A DNA stretch of 64,000 bases, taken from Alternaria dauci. Its lineage: Eukaryota; Ascomycota; Dothideomycetes; Pleosporales; Pleosporaceae. The first letter of the stretch is position 1; every line of letters starts with the position of its first letter. Below are positions 22,972 through 33,143 of this stretch, one piece after another. Location of the stretch: the NCBI RefSeq assembly GCF_042100115.1, contig NC_091273.1:558001-622000 (forward strand), in the 5' to 3' direction. A program made the translations under genes and the position numbers. The notes beneath the pieces are model-generated. The model was not told the DNA's origin. It did no database searches and saw only the letters and a program-made list of their open reading frames with translations.

Positions 22972-23452
22972 GGGACCGTTTATCTACGTCAGGTAAACCA
23001 AGGCTATCGTCGGCGGAGGCGCAGACAGACGAGCGCGTCCGCCCTATTACAGTGGTACGAGGCGGGACCGGCATCGGAAGCTACCCCACTTTCCCTCTTT
23101 GGCGGCTGCTGTGTCAGCACGGTGCAGGGATGTGCTGCGGGATGGAGGGGTAGACTGCGGAAATTATAGGACGTGCGAAGTTTTGCGACGGAGAGCGGTG
23201 CGCGTTCTGACGGGCGTGGTTCCGGCGTGATGGGACTCGAACAAACAGTTTTTGTGCAGCCATGGTACGCATCATAGAGACAGTGGGAGAAATTTGAACG
23301 TATTCATCATAAATCCCCGCAGCGCTATCCCGTCCCAGCGCGCATACATTGTGACTGTACAAACCGCCAACGCCGCCCATATGCAATTCCCCATCTATAT
23401 TGTGTTTTTTTGTGTACGGCATCGAGTCGAGATTGATCCCAGCATTAGAAAA
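22972..23452. other. Intergenic region
   Basis: 481 bp between the RidA-like gene start and the APRT gene end, both on the minus strand. It presumably holds the RidA promoter; nothing specific is recognised. Confidence 0.45.
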
Positions 23453-24286
23453 CTACTGCTCCATCTTCTCCTCCTGGCCCGAAAGCAATGTGTGTACAGG
23501 CGCATCGAGCTGATCGCGGCCCTTGAGGAAGTCTAATTCGAGAATGAAAAGGTATCCCATGATAGTTCCTCCCAGCTTCTTCACCAGAGAGCCAGCCGCA
23601 GCTGCAGAGCCACCTAGAATGCCGTTAGCAACACCATCCTACATCATCCGCGCCAGATAATGCGTTAAGAGGGAAAAAAAAGGGTCCTCACCAGTCGCAA
23701 TGATATCATCAACAATCAGCACCTTCTGCCCGCTCTTCACAGCACCCTCCTGCATCTGGAAGAAATCGCTGCCATACTCCTTCTTGTACTCGGCCGTCTC
23801 ACACGGACCAGGCAGCTTGCCCCTCTTCCTGACCGGCACAAAACTCGCACCGAGCCTCAGCGCCAGACTAGGTCCGAACAAGAAGCCGCGCGCATCGAGT
23901 CCGACAACGACATCAGGCTTGGCACCTGATGCGCCAAACTGCTGCTCGATCGACAGTTCAAGACCGCGCAGCAAGCCCTCGTGCAACTGCGGGTCGGCAA
24001 AGATGGGCAGAATGTCCTCGAACAGGATGCCTGGCTCGGGAAAGTCTTTGAACTGGCGCAGCGAGGCCTTCAGCGTGCTTTTAAGACGGGCGAGTTGGGC
24101 GGCGGCGGAGGGATGGGGGGTGGGCTGTCCTCCTTGGGCGGCGCCATGGTGGTCGAGAGTTGGGTCGGGGTTTTGCGGGGGTGGGTGCGCGGCGGTTGCG
24201 TCGCCCTTGAGTGGGGGGTCGGCGGGTGTCGTCGTGTTGATGGGGTGCGTGCTGTGGGCGGGCGTGTCGTGGGGAGCGGCGGACAT
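23453..24286 (-). CDS. APT1: Adenine phosphoribosyltransferase
   Basis: Purine-salvage enzyme converting adenine and PRPP to AMP in the cytosol. Exons (complement) 23692-24286 and 23453-23613; the intron splits the Gly-Gly of the PRPP loop, VLIVDDIIATGG (about 189-200). The start is ATG 24286, 251 residues. Other conserved blocks are FKDFPEPGILFEDI (79-92), VVVGLDARGFLFGP (126-139) and VRKRGKLPGPC (152-162). The first 60 residues form a Pro/His/Thr-rich extension (HPPPQNPDP, GGQPTPHPS) that fungal APRTs normally lack; they could be disordered, or the real translation start could differ, but no ATG lies between residue 1 and the core in this frame. The C-terminus ends GQEEKMEQ. Confidence 0.94.
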
Positions 24287-25896
24287 GTTGGAGGGAGGGG
24301 GAGGGGGCACGGCGGAGAGATATAAGACGGAGCGGACTGCGCGGTAAGACAATGGGAATGGGTGACGCGATAGATAGGGCTAGGTAGGTTGCCGGGTTGG
24401 GCTATGGCTGGCTATGGCTGGCTGCACTGTAATGCTGTCAGATTCGGGAGGGGTGGTCTTTGCTCGCTGCTCGACCTTGCCCGGGGACGCAGGACGACGA
24501 AAAAAAAAATCGAGTTAGGCCCGTCTGGAAAACGGTCCGTAGTAGGCGCAAAAACACAGCTCCTCTAGTCCCCACCTCGCCCCAAACTCTGATAGGCGAA
24601 AGTACAAAGCGCGGCCAGGGAAATCGTGGCGCCCCGCCCTTGTTCAGCCGCGAGACCAAAGACACGTTCTCGCATGGTTGCCTATACACACCACACTTCT
24701 CAATGCGGCAGCTCCGTAACCCGCGACAGCACCACAACCATCCATCCATCCTATCGCACTCGTCGCACGACCCTGTGTCTTGCCTCACATCCCTGACCCA
24801 CAACTATCCCCGGCGCCAAACGTGTGCTAGAAAGTCCCTTATCGGAACCAAGGCATGCCGAAATCGAAGGTGCATTCTCACATGTCGACGTCACGGAAGG
24901 GGAGCAGATTTTGTTGGGAAAGCGCGGTATGACTCTTACCCAGCTTGCTGTCTCGTCACGTTGCGACGCCATGGATCCCATGTGTCTGGTTGTCTATAGT
25001 AGTGTTGAATATGGCTTCGTTCCTAGCTTTGGACGGGCGATTCGCGCAATCTATTACACAAACACGACATGTCAACACCGCCATGGCCATGACTTGCTCG
25101 CTGCCTCACTTGCAACAAACGCCAGAGCCAGCGCCGTCGGACAGTAGGCGTAGCGCATTACCCCACGGATGTAGCAACCGAAAGGCAACTAAGGCGTTGT
25201 TGGCAGCGGTGAGACGTTCTAGAAGGTCGAGCGGGATGCAGGGCTTGTTTGCATCACGCTGGTCGACGACCATACAATCACCATCCCCTACCCTCGCATG
25301 ATAACAAGACATGTGCGCATCAGGTTCCAGCGTCGCCTGAGCGGTCGTCGATGATGAAACATCTTATAGGGAGGGATAGGTATGCGTGATGCTTCTAGAC
25401 TTTATCAAACGCCTGAGCAAGTTGGCAAAATATCCCAGGTAAGCACATACTTTACGCGTCCTCGCAGCCAACAAGCCATGCATCCCCACAATAAGCCGCG
25501 GCGTGCATGCGTACCAGCTAATAGGGTGTTGCGTAGCGCCTTGTCTTCAGCTGTCATTCCACTAACCCCCGTCGGCCGGATGCATGACGCGATCGTGAGG
25601 CTCTCTGGTTGAGAACCACGGCCAATACCAGCGTTTCGTGATGCCAATCCCTTAGTCATAACAGAGGGACATCCGAGGCAGCAGACGCCTGTCTTTCCGA
25701 TGAAGCATGATACAACAACATCCCAGGTAGATTCCATGTCGCTCTAGGAACTTGAGAAAAGGTGGGTATATATTGTTTGATATGCCGCTGCAACCGCGGA
25801 GCCTCCCGGTGACGATCTAGACTAAAATGACCTCCATACATGGCCTGTCCTCTCTCCACTACATGTGTGAGTGAACCAATAAAGCAAGACTTTTGC
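24287..25896. other. Intergenic region with a 10-nt direct duplication
   Basis: About 1.6 kb between APRT (start) and the homoserine kinase fusion (end), both on the minus strand. GCTATGGCTG is duplicated head to tail at 24401-24420 and an A-run sits near 24500. Plus-strand open frames of 107-179 codons exist here but have no domains or consistent splice signals. Confidence 0.45.
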
Positions 25897-28035
25897 TCAA
25901 CCCCAGACATCCATGTTGTTGACAATGCACTCCTCGTCCCCGTCCGTCCTCTTCTTCAGACGGCCCACCACATAGACCTTCTCGCCATACTCCTGTAGTC
26001 GGTCCATGGTTGTCCTGACGTTCTCCTGGCTGACAACGAGCACCATACCAAGACCCGTGTTGAAGGTTCTCGCAAGTTCCGTATTCTCCAAGCGTCCCGC
26101 GCTCTTGAGCCATTTGAACACGTCCAAAAGCGGCCAGCTCTTTGCGTCGAGCTCGGCAGCCAGTGTCTTGGGCAACATGCGAGGAATGTTCTCCGTCAAG
26201 CCGCCACCCGTGATGTGGGCCATACCCTTGATGAGGCCCCGCTTGGTTGCAGCCAGTAGTGGTTTGACGTAGATCTTGGTGGGCGTCAGGAGCGCAGTCC
26301 CGAGGTTCTCGCCTGAGCTCCACGGGCATGCGTCCGAGTATGAGATGCCTTGTGTCTCGACGATTCTTCGGACGAGAGAGAAGCCGTTGGAGTGGACTCC
26401 ACTGGAGGCCATGCCGATGAGCACGTCGCCCTCGGCCATGGATGCTGTGTCTGGGAGGATGGTCGCGCCTTGCTTGATGGCACCGATGGCTGCACCACCA
26501 GCGTCGTACTCGCCTGACTGGTAGATACCGGGCATCTCTGCCGTCTCTCCGCCAACAAGCGCACATGCAGATTGCCGGCAGCCGTTCGCGACACCCTCGA
26601 CGAACTTGGCAGCACCTTCTACATCGAGCTTGCTGCAAGCATAGTAGTCGAGGAACATCAGAGGCTCGGCACCCTGGACGACGAGGTCATTGACGTTCAT
26701 GGCGACAAGGTCGATACCAACAGTGTCGTGCTTGCCCATCTCAAAAGCAATCTTGACCTTAGTGCCGATACCGTCAATGGCGCCCACGAGTATGGGTGCC
26801 TCGGTGTAGCCGGCTGCTTGCAGGTCGAGCAAGCCGCCAAATCCGCCAATCTTGCCATCGGCTCCCGGCCGTTTTGTGCTGGCAGTCAGTGCCTTGATCT
26901 GCTTGACGAGCTGGTTGCCCGCGTCGATGCTGACGCCGGACGATGCGTACGTCAGCGCCTCGCCCGCCGGCTGTGTGGTGCTTGAAGGGCGTGTCACGGT
27001 GGTGCCTTCCTGGGCCGGCTCAAGGAGCTTCCAGTCACATGTTATGCCCTCCTTCTTGAACTCTTGCAGCAGATGCTCTGCAATCTGATCAAAGTTTTCG
27101 GTCGCGAGGGCGAGTATGGTGGGGCCAGCTCCTGAGAGACAGATGCCCAGAAGGCCGGGGTGGGATTGTGGGGTAACGGATTGGAGGATCTCGGTAAGCC
27201 CGGGGATGAGGCCGCGACGGTAGGGTTGGTGGAGCTTGTCTTGCATGGCTGTGTAGATCATGTCGGGGTCTGGCGTGGCTTGACCGAGGGCAGTGGTCAA
27301 GACAGCCAGGCGCTGCATGTTGAAGATGGCATCTTTGCGCGAGTACGACTCTGGCAACACTGCGCGCGCCTTGGCCGTGGACACTTCGAACTGTGGTATT
27401 ATGCATATGCACTTGATGGCGGGCGACCAGTCAAACTTGGTGTAGTGTCCAATGTTGAGCGGAGGCTCGGGTGGGCGCAGGCCTGTGTCTACACCACCTG
27501 CGGGCTGTGGCAGAACTTCACTGAGGGGAATCTCGAGGCGCTCGGTGTCTTCGGGCGAGAGTTCGTTGAGGTAGGTGCCGACGAATCCTCCGTACAGAGC
27601 CGCTGCGACGTTGTCTGGGTGGCGCTCTTCCATCAGGCAGTAGTCGAGCATGCGCGCCCGCGACAGCTGGAGGTTTCCGACCTCGTTCGCCAGGTACACA
27701 CCTCCTACAATAGCCGCAGCTGAGGAGCCCAGTCCCCGCCCAAGCGGAATCGGGTTCTTGACGTGGACGTGTGTCTCGGACGGGAAGTCGCGAATGCCGT
27801 GGCATCGAAGCACGTATACGGCCGTTCGTGTGATGAGGTTGTCCTGCGCAACGAGCGGGACATCTTCTGCGCCTACGCCTTCATATGTTATCTTGCAGTT
27901 GAGCGAGTGTTCTGACTTCTCCTTCTTGGTGACGGTGACGTCTAGTTCAAGGTAGAGGTTCAGCGCCAGGCCAATGACGTCGAAGCCGGGGCCAATGTTG
28001 GCAGACGAGCAGGGTATCTTGATGTGAGTAGTCAT
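25897..28035 (-). CDS. THR1: Fusion protein: homoserine kinase + AIR synthetase (PurM/AIRS)
   Basis: One uninterrupted 712-codon frame from ATG 28035. Residues 1 to about 340 are a complete homoserine kinase (GHMP family; homoserine + ATP to O-phosphohomoserine, threonine pathway): KIPCSSANIGPGFDVIG (6-22), ATP loop PLGRGLGSSAA (97-107), and SGAGPTILAL (301-310). Residues about 341-361 are a Thr/Ser/Pro linker. Residues about 362-705 are a complete phosphoribosylformylglycinamidine cyclo-ligase (FGAM to AIR, purine pathway): GVSIDAGN (367-374), AIDGIGTKVK (419-428), NDLVVQGAEPLMFLDYYA (449-466), GGETAEMPGIY (495-505), SSGVHSNGFSLVRR and HITGGGLTENIPR. Both halves match the usual length of the stand-alone enzymes. 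In fungi AIRS normally forms the C-terminal half of the GARS-AIRS protein (ADE5,7), so this pairing is unusual. Both activities look intact. Confidence 0.95.
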   Translation of the reverse strand: MTTHIKIPCSSANIGPGFDVIGLALNLYLELDVTVTKKEKSEHSLNCKITYEGVGAEDVPLVAQDNLITRTAVYVLRCHGIRDFPSETHVHVKNPIPLGRGLGSSAAAIVGGVYLANEVGNLQLSRARMLDYCLMEERHPDNVAAALYGGFVGTYLNELSPEDTERLEIPLSEVLPQPAGGVDTGLRPPEPPLNIGHYTKFDWSPAIKCICIIPQFEVSTAKARAVLPESYSRKDAIFNMQRLAVLTTALGQATPDPDMIYTAMQDKLHQPYRRGLIPGLTEILQSVTPQSHPGLLGICLSGAGPTILALATENFDQIAEHLLQEFKKEGITCDWKLLEPAQEGTTVTRPSSTTQPAGEALTYASSGVSIDAGNQLVKQIKALTASTKRPGADGKIGGFGGLLDLQAAGYTEAPILVGAIDGIGTKVKIAFEMGKHDTVGIDLVAMNVNDLVVQGAEPLMFLDYYACSKLDVEGAAKFVEGVANGCRQSACALVGGETAEMPGIYQSGEYDAGGAAIGAIKQGATILPDTASMAEGDVLIGMASSGVHSNGFSLVRRIVETQGISYSDACPWSSGENLGTALLTPTKIYVKPLLAATKRGLIKGMAHITGGGLTENIPRMLPKTLAAELDAKSWPLLDVFKWLKSAGRLENTELARTFNTGLGMVLVVSQENVRTTMDRLQEYGEKVYVVGRLKKRTDGDEECIVNNMDVWG

Positions 28036-29094
28036 GCTGGGCTATAGAGCGCCTGAGGCTTGACGTGATGCCGTCTTTGTGTCGACGCGCAGAAAAATGC
28101 CCAGTCAGCGCATGCCTGACGAAAAAGATAGCGTGGGGCTCAAAGTCCGGCTCCGATCGCGGGGTAGCAGAATGCACCGCCACACCCAGCCATGCCTCAC
28201 CAGCCTCACCAGTCGGATCCGCCTCGCGACGCGTCCAACAACGCGACGGCTCCATCATCACTACTCCCGTTCCATTCTCGTCCCATCTCAACAATTCACA
28301 TGGCTCCCCACTCGCACCTCGACCACGCAATAATGTGTTTAGATGACTAAGTCGAGCTTACCTCGACTTCTCTCGGTGTGGAGACTTTCAGCCATCACTA
28401 CCAAAAGATGAGGCCTGTCCGTTTCTCTTGCCATTGAGTGTGTCGAGGACGAAACGTTGCGAACAGTTCATATACATGGTAAAAATGGTAGATCTTGGTT
28501 TTGATGAAATTCGCTTGCGCGCCCTTGTGGCGTCTATGCAATGCAGCGACGCCACTGCTGACGCCTGTGTGACCTGACGACATCGACAACGCACAACGCT
28601 CTTCAGTACGCGTATCAAGTGAGAAGACATATCTAGAGGCCGCTCATAGCAGATCAAGTGAGGTTCTCAGCCCTTGACAAAATTACCGCTACCAGATCTG
28701 CAGCAGGCAGACATTCAACTATTTCTCCAGGCAACAGGCAAGGCTGACTGGTCTCTTGGCTCGCAACGTATAGCCTTACGAGGTACTTATATCGCTCAAA
28801 GCCTCATTTCTCTCACCCCCGTCTTGTACGGACAGCCCTCAGCTGAATAACCGACGTAATTCGGTTTTTCTTCATCATCGTCACCATCATCAAGACTTGG
28901 ATTGTTCCCACCAATCGCCACACCGAAGCCTCAGCCCGCATACGTAGAGCTCAGCTTCTCTCACTCCACACTCTCACCTGACGGGCTCTCCATCCACTGG
29001 CCTCCGTATTCAGCACTTGTACCGACCAAATCGATAGGACGGCACCATATACATCAAAATTATCCGATTGCGCTTGTCAAGAACCGACTTTACG
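28036..29094. promoter_or_regulatory. Divergent promoter, homoserine kinase/AIRS gene and AAA+ gene
   Basis: A 1059-bp intergenic region shared by two divergent genes. No gene is supported. I looked for a perfect Gcn4/Cpc1 site (TGASTCA) and saw only the near-match TGACTAA around 28342, so general amino-acid control is not demonstrated. Confidence 0.4.
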
Positions 29095-31344
29095 ATGTGC
29101 GACTCACCCATCGAAGAGGGGGGAAACTCGGTGCATATGGACTACCTGCGCCAGCTCATGGCATTGCAGGCACGCGACAGGCTCAACCACAAGGCTCAGT
29201 TGCCACCTGGCTCATCCTCATCAGAAGACGATGAGCCCGCCGCCAAGAGCAAGTCAAAGGCCAAGATGAATGGCGTTAAGCATGTACTTGTCAACGGCAA
29301 AAGCCAGAAGCAGACTGCGAATGGTGTTGCCGACGACAAAGATGCTGAAGAGAAGGACGAGGAGCCCTGCAATCCGGGAATGAAGAACGGCCTGAAGCAT
29401 CTCTACTCTGGCAAGGAAGACAAAAAAGGCCGCTTCCAGTGGCAGGAGGAAATCCCAGAGGATATTGGCGATCCTGTCGAGAACGATGAGACTGCGAAGT
29501 GGGCACTGCTTGCGCGAAATGTCAAAGTCTACAACGATCCCCGTCGAGTTTTGTCCATTCACTCGATCGTAGTCCAGAGCCCTCTACTCAAGAAGCTACT
29601 TGCTGTTGTACTCAAGAACTACCCGGGTGTCACAGTAGGTCTTAACCGCTTGGAGTTTGACGGCAAGTTCGAGCCGCTCATCCATCGATGGGCTGAGCTG
29701 CAGGACGCTATTACGAAGCTTGGCGACGAGACGGAAGACAAGCGTACAACCAAGGCACATGCCAAGTTACTCCAAGAAATCCTCACCAAAGAGTTCAAAA
29801 GCTTGATCGACACTTCTCAAGATATGAAGAGCAAGAAAGTCATGACCTACGAGCACTTGTGGACTTTATTCCAGCCTGGCGCGACAGTTTTTGCTCGGCA
29901 AGACGGCCAAGAAACTGCCATGACACTTGTCGAGACGAAATACGGAGTAGACTGCAACGGTGCGCCATGCTTCTGGTTGACCTGCAAATACGTCGATTGG
30001 GATGGAGCCAAGTTTGGTTCCAACAAGATCAATCTCGCCATTCCCGCCTACACCGGTACACGTTCCATCACCAGTTTGCGCGTCTACCCCATCGAGTTCC
30101 ATCCAGAGGGCGAAGCCATCCGCACTCGTCTCATCGAACGTGGTGCTAAGGCTGAAGCCCTTGCTGGTGCAAACTATCGGGCATACCATGGCGTCGCGTG
30201 GAGGCATGGCGCCTCTGGAAACAAGGAGAAGTACAATGTCAAGGCTCGCATCGTCATCGACACATACGGCTGGAACCGCTTTGATCCCTCCCACGCGATC
30301 TATGTCACGCCGCTGAATCAGAAAGAACCTGGCCCGCCACCAGCTCCAGGCCAGTACGACGAGGGCCAAGAGGAAGAGTGCCAGGAGTTTGAAGACCAGG
30401 ATGACAGTGGTATGCCACTCGATGGCGCGTTTGCGGATGAAGACGACACAGTCAAACTTCCGCCATTAACCACTGAGCAAAAGCTCATCTGTTCGCCTCT
30501 ACTCCGTGGATACAGCTTGAAGAATAAGCTTTGGCTAAACTTCTTCGTCAACTGTGTCAAGGACATTGAGTGGCAAACCGACGCCTTCGACCGTCTAGTG
30601 CTCCCCAAGAACCAAAAAGAGCTGATCCTAGGCTTCACCGAATCCCAACGCAAATTCCGCGACACATTCGACGACGTGATCGAAGGCAAGGGTAAAGGCA
30701 TGATCATCCTCCTCTGCGGCCCCCCAGGCGTCGGCAAAACCCTGACCTCTGAATCCGTGGCCGAAGAGATGAAAGTCCCCCTCTACACTATGAGCGCCGG
30801 CGACCTCGGTTTCGACCCTCGCAGAGTGGAATCCAAGCTCCAAGCCATTCTCGAAATGTGCAGCCGCTGGAACGCCGTGCTCCTCCTCGACGAAGCCGAC
30901 GTCTTCCTCGAGCAACGCTCTTTGCACGAGCTCGAGCGCAACAAACTCGTCTCCATCTTCCTGCGCGTCCTGGAATACTACGAAGGCACCATGTTCCTCA
31001 CAACTAACCGGGTGCAAACGTTCGATCCAGCATTCCAATCGCGCATCCACATCTCGCTCGACTACCCCGGTCTCACCATCGACTCGCGCAAGACGATATG
31101 GAAGAACTTTTTGGATTCGAGTGCCCAGGAACATACTATTGATAAGGCGCAGCTTATGGAGTTGGCGAGGCTGGATTTGAATGGACGCCAGATTAAGAAT
31201 ATTCTCAAGATTGCTAGGTTGTTGGCGAGCAGGAAGGAGGAGAAGTTGAGTCGCGAGCATATCACGGTTACGATGGATGTTACGCAGCATCTGCATAACG
31301 AGACGCAGGCTAGTGAGCGGACAAAGGGGACGCTGTATGGCTAG
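29095..31344 (+). CDS. AAA+ ATPase with fungal DUF7025-like N-terminal region
   Basis: Intronless, 749 residues from the first in-frame ATG 29095. The N-terminal 120 residues are charged and low-complexity (SSSEDDEPAAKSKSKAK). The middle region (about 150-480) resembles the domain found before AAA modules in a large family of uncharacterised ascomycete ATPases (YGWNRFDPSHAIYV; an acidic stretch EEECQEFEDQDD). The AAA module starts near residue 525: Walker A LLCGPPGVGKTLTSE (about 540-553), Walker B AVLLLDEADVFLEQRS (about 594-609), then sensor 1 FLTTNR and arginine-finger region FQSRIHISLDYPGL. Catalytic residues look intact. The biological role and substrates of this family are not established. 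Confidence 0.9.
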   Translation: MCDSPIEEGGNSVHMDYLRQLMALQARDRLNHKAQLPPGSSSSEDDEPAAKSKSKAKMNGVKHVLVNGKSQKQTANGVADDKDAEEKDEEPCNPGMKNGLKHLYSGKEDKKGRFQWQEEIPEDIGDPVENDETAKWALLARNVKVYNDPRRVLSIHSIVVQSPLLKKLLAVVLKNYPGVTVGLNRLEFDGKFEPLIHRWAELQDAITKLGDETEDKRTTKAHAKLLQEILTKEFKSLIDTSQDMKSKKVMTYEHLWTLFQPGATVFARQDGQETAMTLVETKYGVDCNGAPCFWLTCKYVDWDGAKFGSNKINLAIPAYTGTRSITSLRVYPIEFHPEGEAIRTRLIERGAKAEALAGANYRAYHGVAWRHGASGNKEKYNVKARIVIDTYGWNRFDPSHAIYVTPLNQKEPGPPPAPGQYDEGQEEECQEFEDQDDSGMPLDGAFADEDDTVKLPPLTTEQKLICSPLLRGYSLKNKLWLNFFVNCVKDIEWQTDAFDRLVLPKNQKELILGFTESQRKFRDTFDDVIEGKGKGMIILLCGPPGVGKTLTSESVAEEMKVPLYTMSAGDLGFDPRRVESKLQAILEMCSRWNAVLLLDEADVFLEQRSLHELERNKLVSIFLRVLEYYEGTMFLTTNRVQTFDPAFQSRIHISLDYPGLTIDSRKTIWKNFLDSSAQEHTIDKAQLMELARLDLNGRQIKNILKIARLLASRKEEKLSREHITVTMDVTQHLHNETQASERTKGTLYG

Positions 31345-31587
31345 ACTGCGTACAGGTAGAGCGACGAGGCTATGTTCAAGGATTTGTGGAGTTCATGGGA
31401 GCGTTTGACAAACTTCTTGGATGCGCTTTAGCAGTCTTTCTGGGACTATTTGGTCATTGGCGTTAGGAGACTTGGCGTCTTACATACGTAGGGGATGATA
31501 GTGTTCATAGAAGTGCTTGAATGAGTATTCATACTCTGACCCGTTATTCCTGTCATGTCCCTTCTGTCTCGAAAGCAAGAGACACTA

Positions 31588-33143
31588 CTAAGAACTATCC
31601 CCCCAACGCTCACCAACCCAATCGTAAGCATCTCTCAAGAACTTCTCGTCCTTCTCGTCAAGCCAGTAATCAAACCCGTGTCCTAATTTATCAGAATCAA
31701 GCTCACGCGTAACGGAGCCATCAGGACTTCCAGTCTGTTTTACACCCAGCTTCTTCACAATATCGAGTTGCAGGTTTTCGTTTTCCGTGCCATCGTTGCC
31801 ATCTGCGTACCGATCCGGGTACTCCGTTTTCAGTATTCTGACGAATTCTTCAGTATCTTCAACAGGACAATTTGAATCGTTCCATCCATGAAAGATGTAG
31901 ATGTGTGGCAGCAAATCATGCAAGACAGAATCTTCGCTAGCACTCGCGCGCTCGATACCGTCCATGTAGTCTGACTCGACCCTCTCGGCTTTGAGAAACG
32001 TATGTTGGCGTTGAAAGTACTCTTGCCACTTCTCTGTAACGGAGAGGATGAAGGCGAAAGCCATGCCACTTGCAGGCCAGCGCGCCGAGCAGGTTGGTAT
32101 CACACCATGTTCTTCGAGCCACTCGATGCATCTCTTGATTTTGGCTTCGCGCTCCGATACCTGTTCTTTGGTGAATTTTATTCCCATGTAATGCACTGTT
32201 CCGTCGGGTCCGGCGCATTTGTCCCACGGGCGTTTGTAATGCGCGATCATGGGATATCGAAGAAGCGCTACGTCGATGTGCAAGTTCGGCCCGCCTTTCG
32301 CAGCATTGAGCCACAATGCAGTAACAGCTGCTTGACCACCAGCGCTCTCTCCTTCGACATAGATACGGTCCTTGTCGATGGTGAATTTTGTTGAAGGTCT
32401 CCGCGCGTAGACCCATTCGGTCCATTTCTTGATCTCAGGCTCGAAGCAGACATCTTCCTTGTACCAGTCAAGAAAGTCTCTTAGGCAGTTCACGATGTCT
32501 TTATAGTTGCCTTCGGGACCTAGGGGGTAATCCGGCGCGATGATGATAGCTTCTTTGGCTTTGGCTCTCTTGATGACTGTTTGGGAATACCAAGCAGGGA
32601 AGTCGCTCGCTCCTGTGCACTTTCCTTTTATCAGCACGTATATATATCTGCTTTGTTCATAGCGACACTTACATAGCCACCACCATGGAAGAACCACATA
32701 ACCGGAGCTGTATGTCCGGCTGGCATTTGTTGGGGTACAAGGATTGTCACCGGCATCATCTTCTTATCCCAGTTATCGGAGAAAGTGTAATGGGTACGAC
32801 ATTTTTCGAAGCCCATCTCCCCAAACCAATCGTTCTTGCGGTTGAACGTAGCAAAGACACCCTTGCCCGGAGTGAAGATATCTGCTTTCGCGAGTTCTTT
32901 ACTTGGCCAATTATAGAGACTCTCCAGCTGGTCCTCAGCCATGTCCTGATATTTAAGAGCATCCTTGCGGGCCTCTTCCACCATCCTTTGGGCTTCTGGA
33001 GCTTCATCGGGCCAGTCCCACTTGTAGGGCCTTGTCCCGGTTCCAAATATTTTGGCGAGAGCTCTCTCGCGATGTTCGGCACGCTTTTGTAACTTTCCAA
33101 ACTCCTCAATCTCTTTGGGCGTCCATGGTGGTGTCCAAGTCAT
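31588..33143 (-). CDS. Alpha/beta-hydrolase, HSL-like esterase/lipase
   Basis: A 500-residue serine hydrolase; exons (complement) 32673-33143 and 31588-32619. The 53-nt intron ends in AAAG, which keeps phase and gives HGGGY-CTGASDFP, the expected oxyanion-hole segment (HGGG 153-156); the CACAG six nt downstream would break the frame. The nucleophile elbow is GESAGG (247-252, Ser249). Later residues include FHGWNDSNCPVED (acid region) and DKLGHGFDYW with the catalytic His near the C-terminus. There is no signal peptide, so it is probably cytosolic. HSL-type esterases cleave small acyl or carbamate esters; the substrate is unknown. It is convergent with the AAA+ gene, 243 bp apart. Confidence 0.9.

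Noticed and set aside
23225..23245. GTTCGAGTCCC-like stretch on the minus strand resembling a tRNA B box
   Set aside because: The T-arm does not pair and no A box or acceptor stem is found upstream.
23700..24347. 215-codon plus-strand frame over APRT
   Set aside because: Shadow of the APRT coding sequence on the other strand; the APRT motifs are unambiguous.
24460..24999. 179-codon plus-strand frame between APRT and the kinase fusion
   Set aside because: Arg/His/Cys-rich with no domain and covering likely promoter sequence; no exon partners found.
26950..27020. Possibility that the kinase/AIRS fusion is an assembly chimera
   Set aside because: The frame is continuous through a plausible linker, codon use does not change at the joint, and both halves end at natural domain borders. 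It cannot be fully excluded without reads.
27160..27723. 187-codon plus-strand frame over homoserine kinase
   Set aside because: Antisense shadow in GC-rich coding sequence, with no recognisable motif.
32611..32619. CACAG at the esterase intron as the acceptor
   Set aside because: It shifts the frame and destroys the conserved segment after HGGGY; the AAAG acceptor just upstream keeps both.
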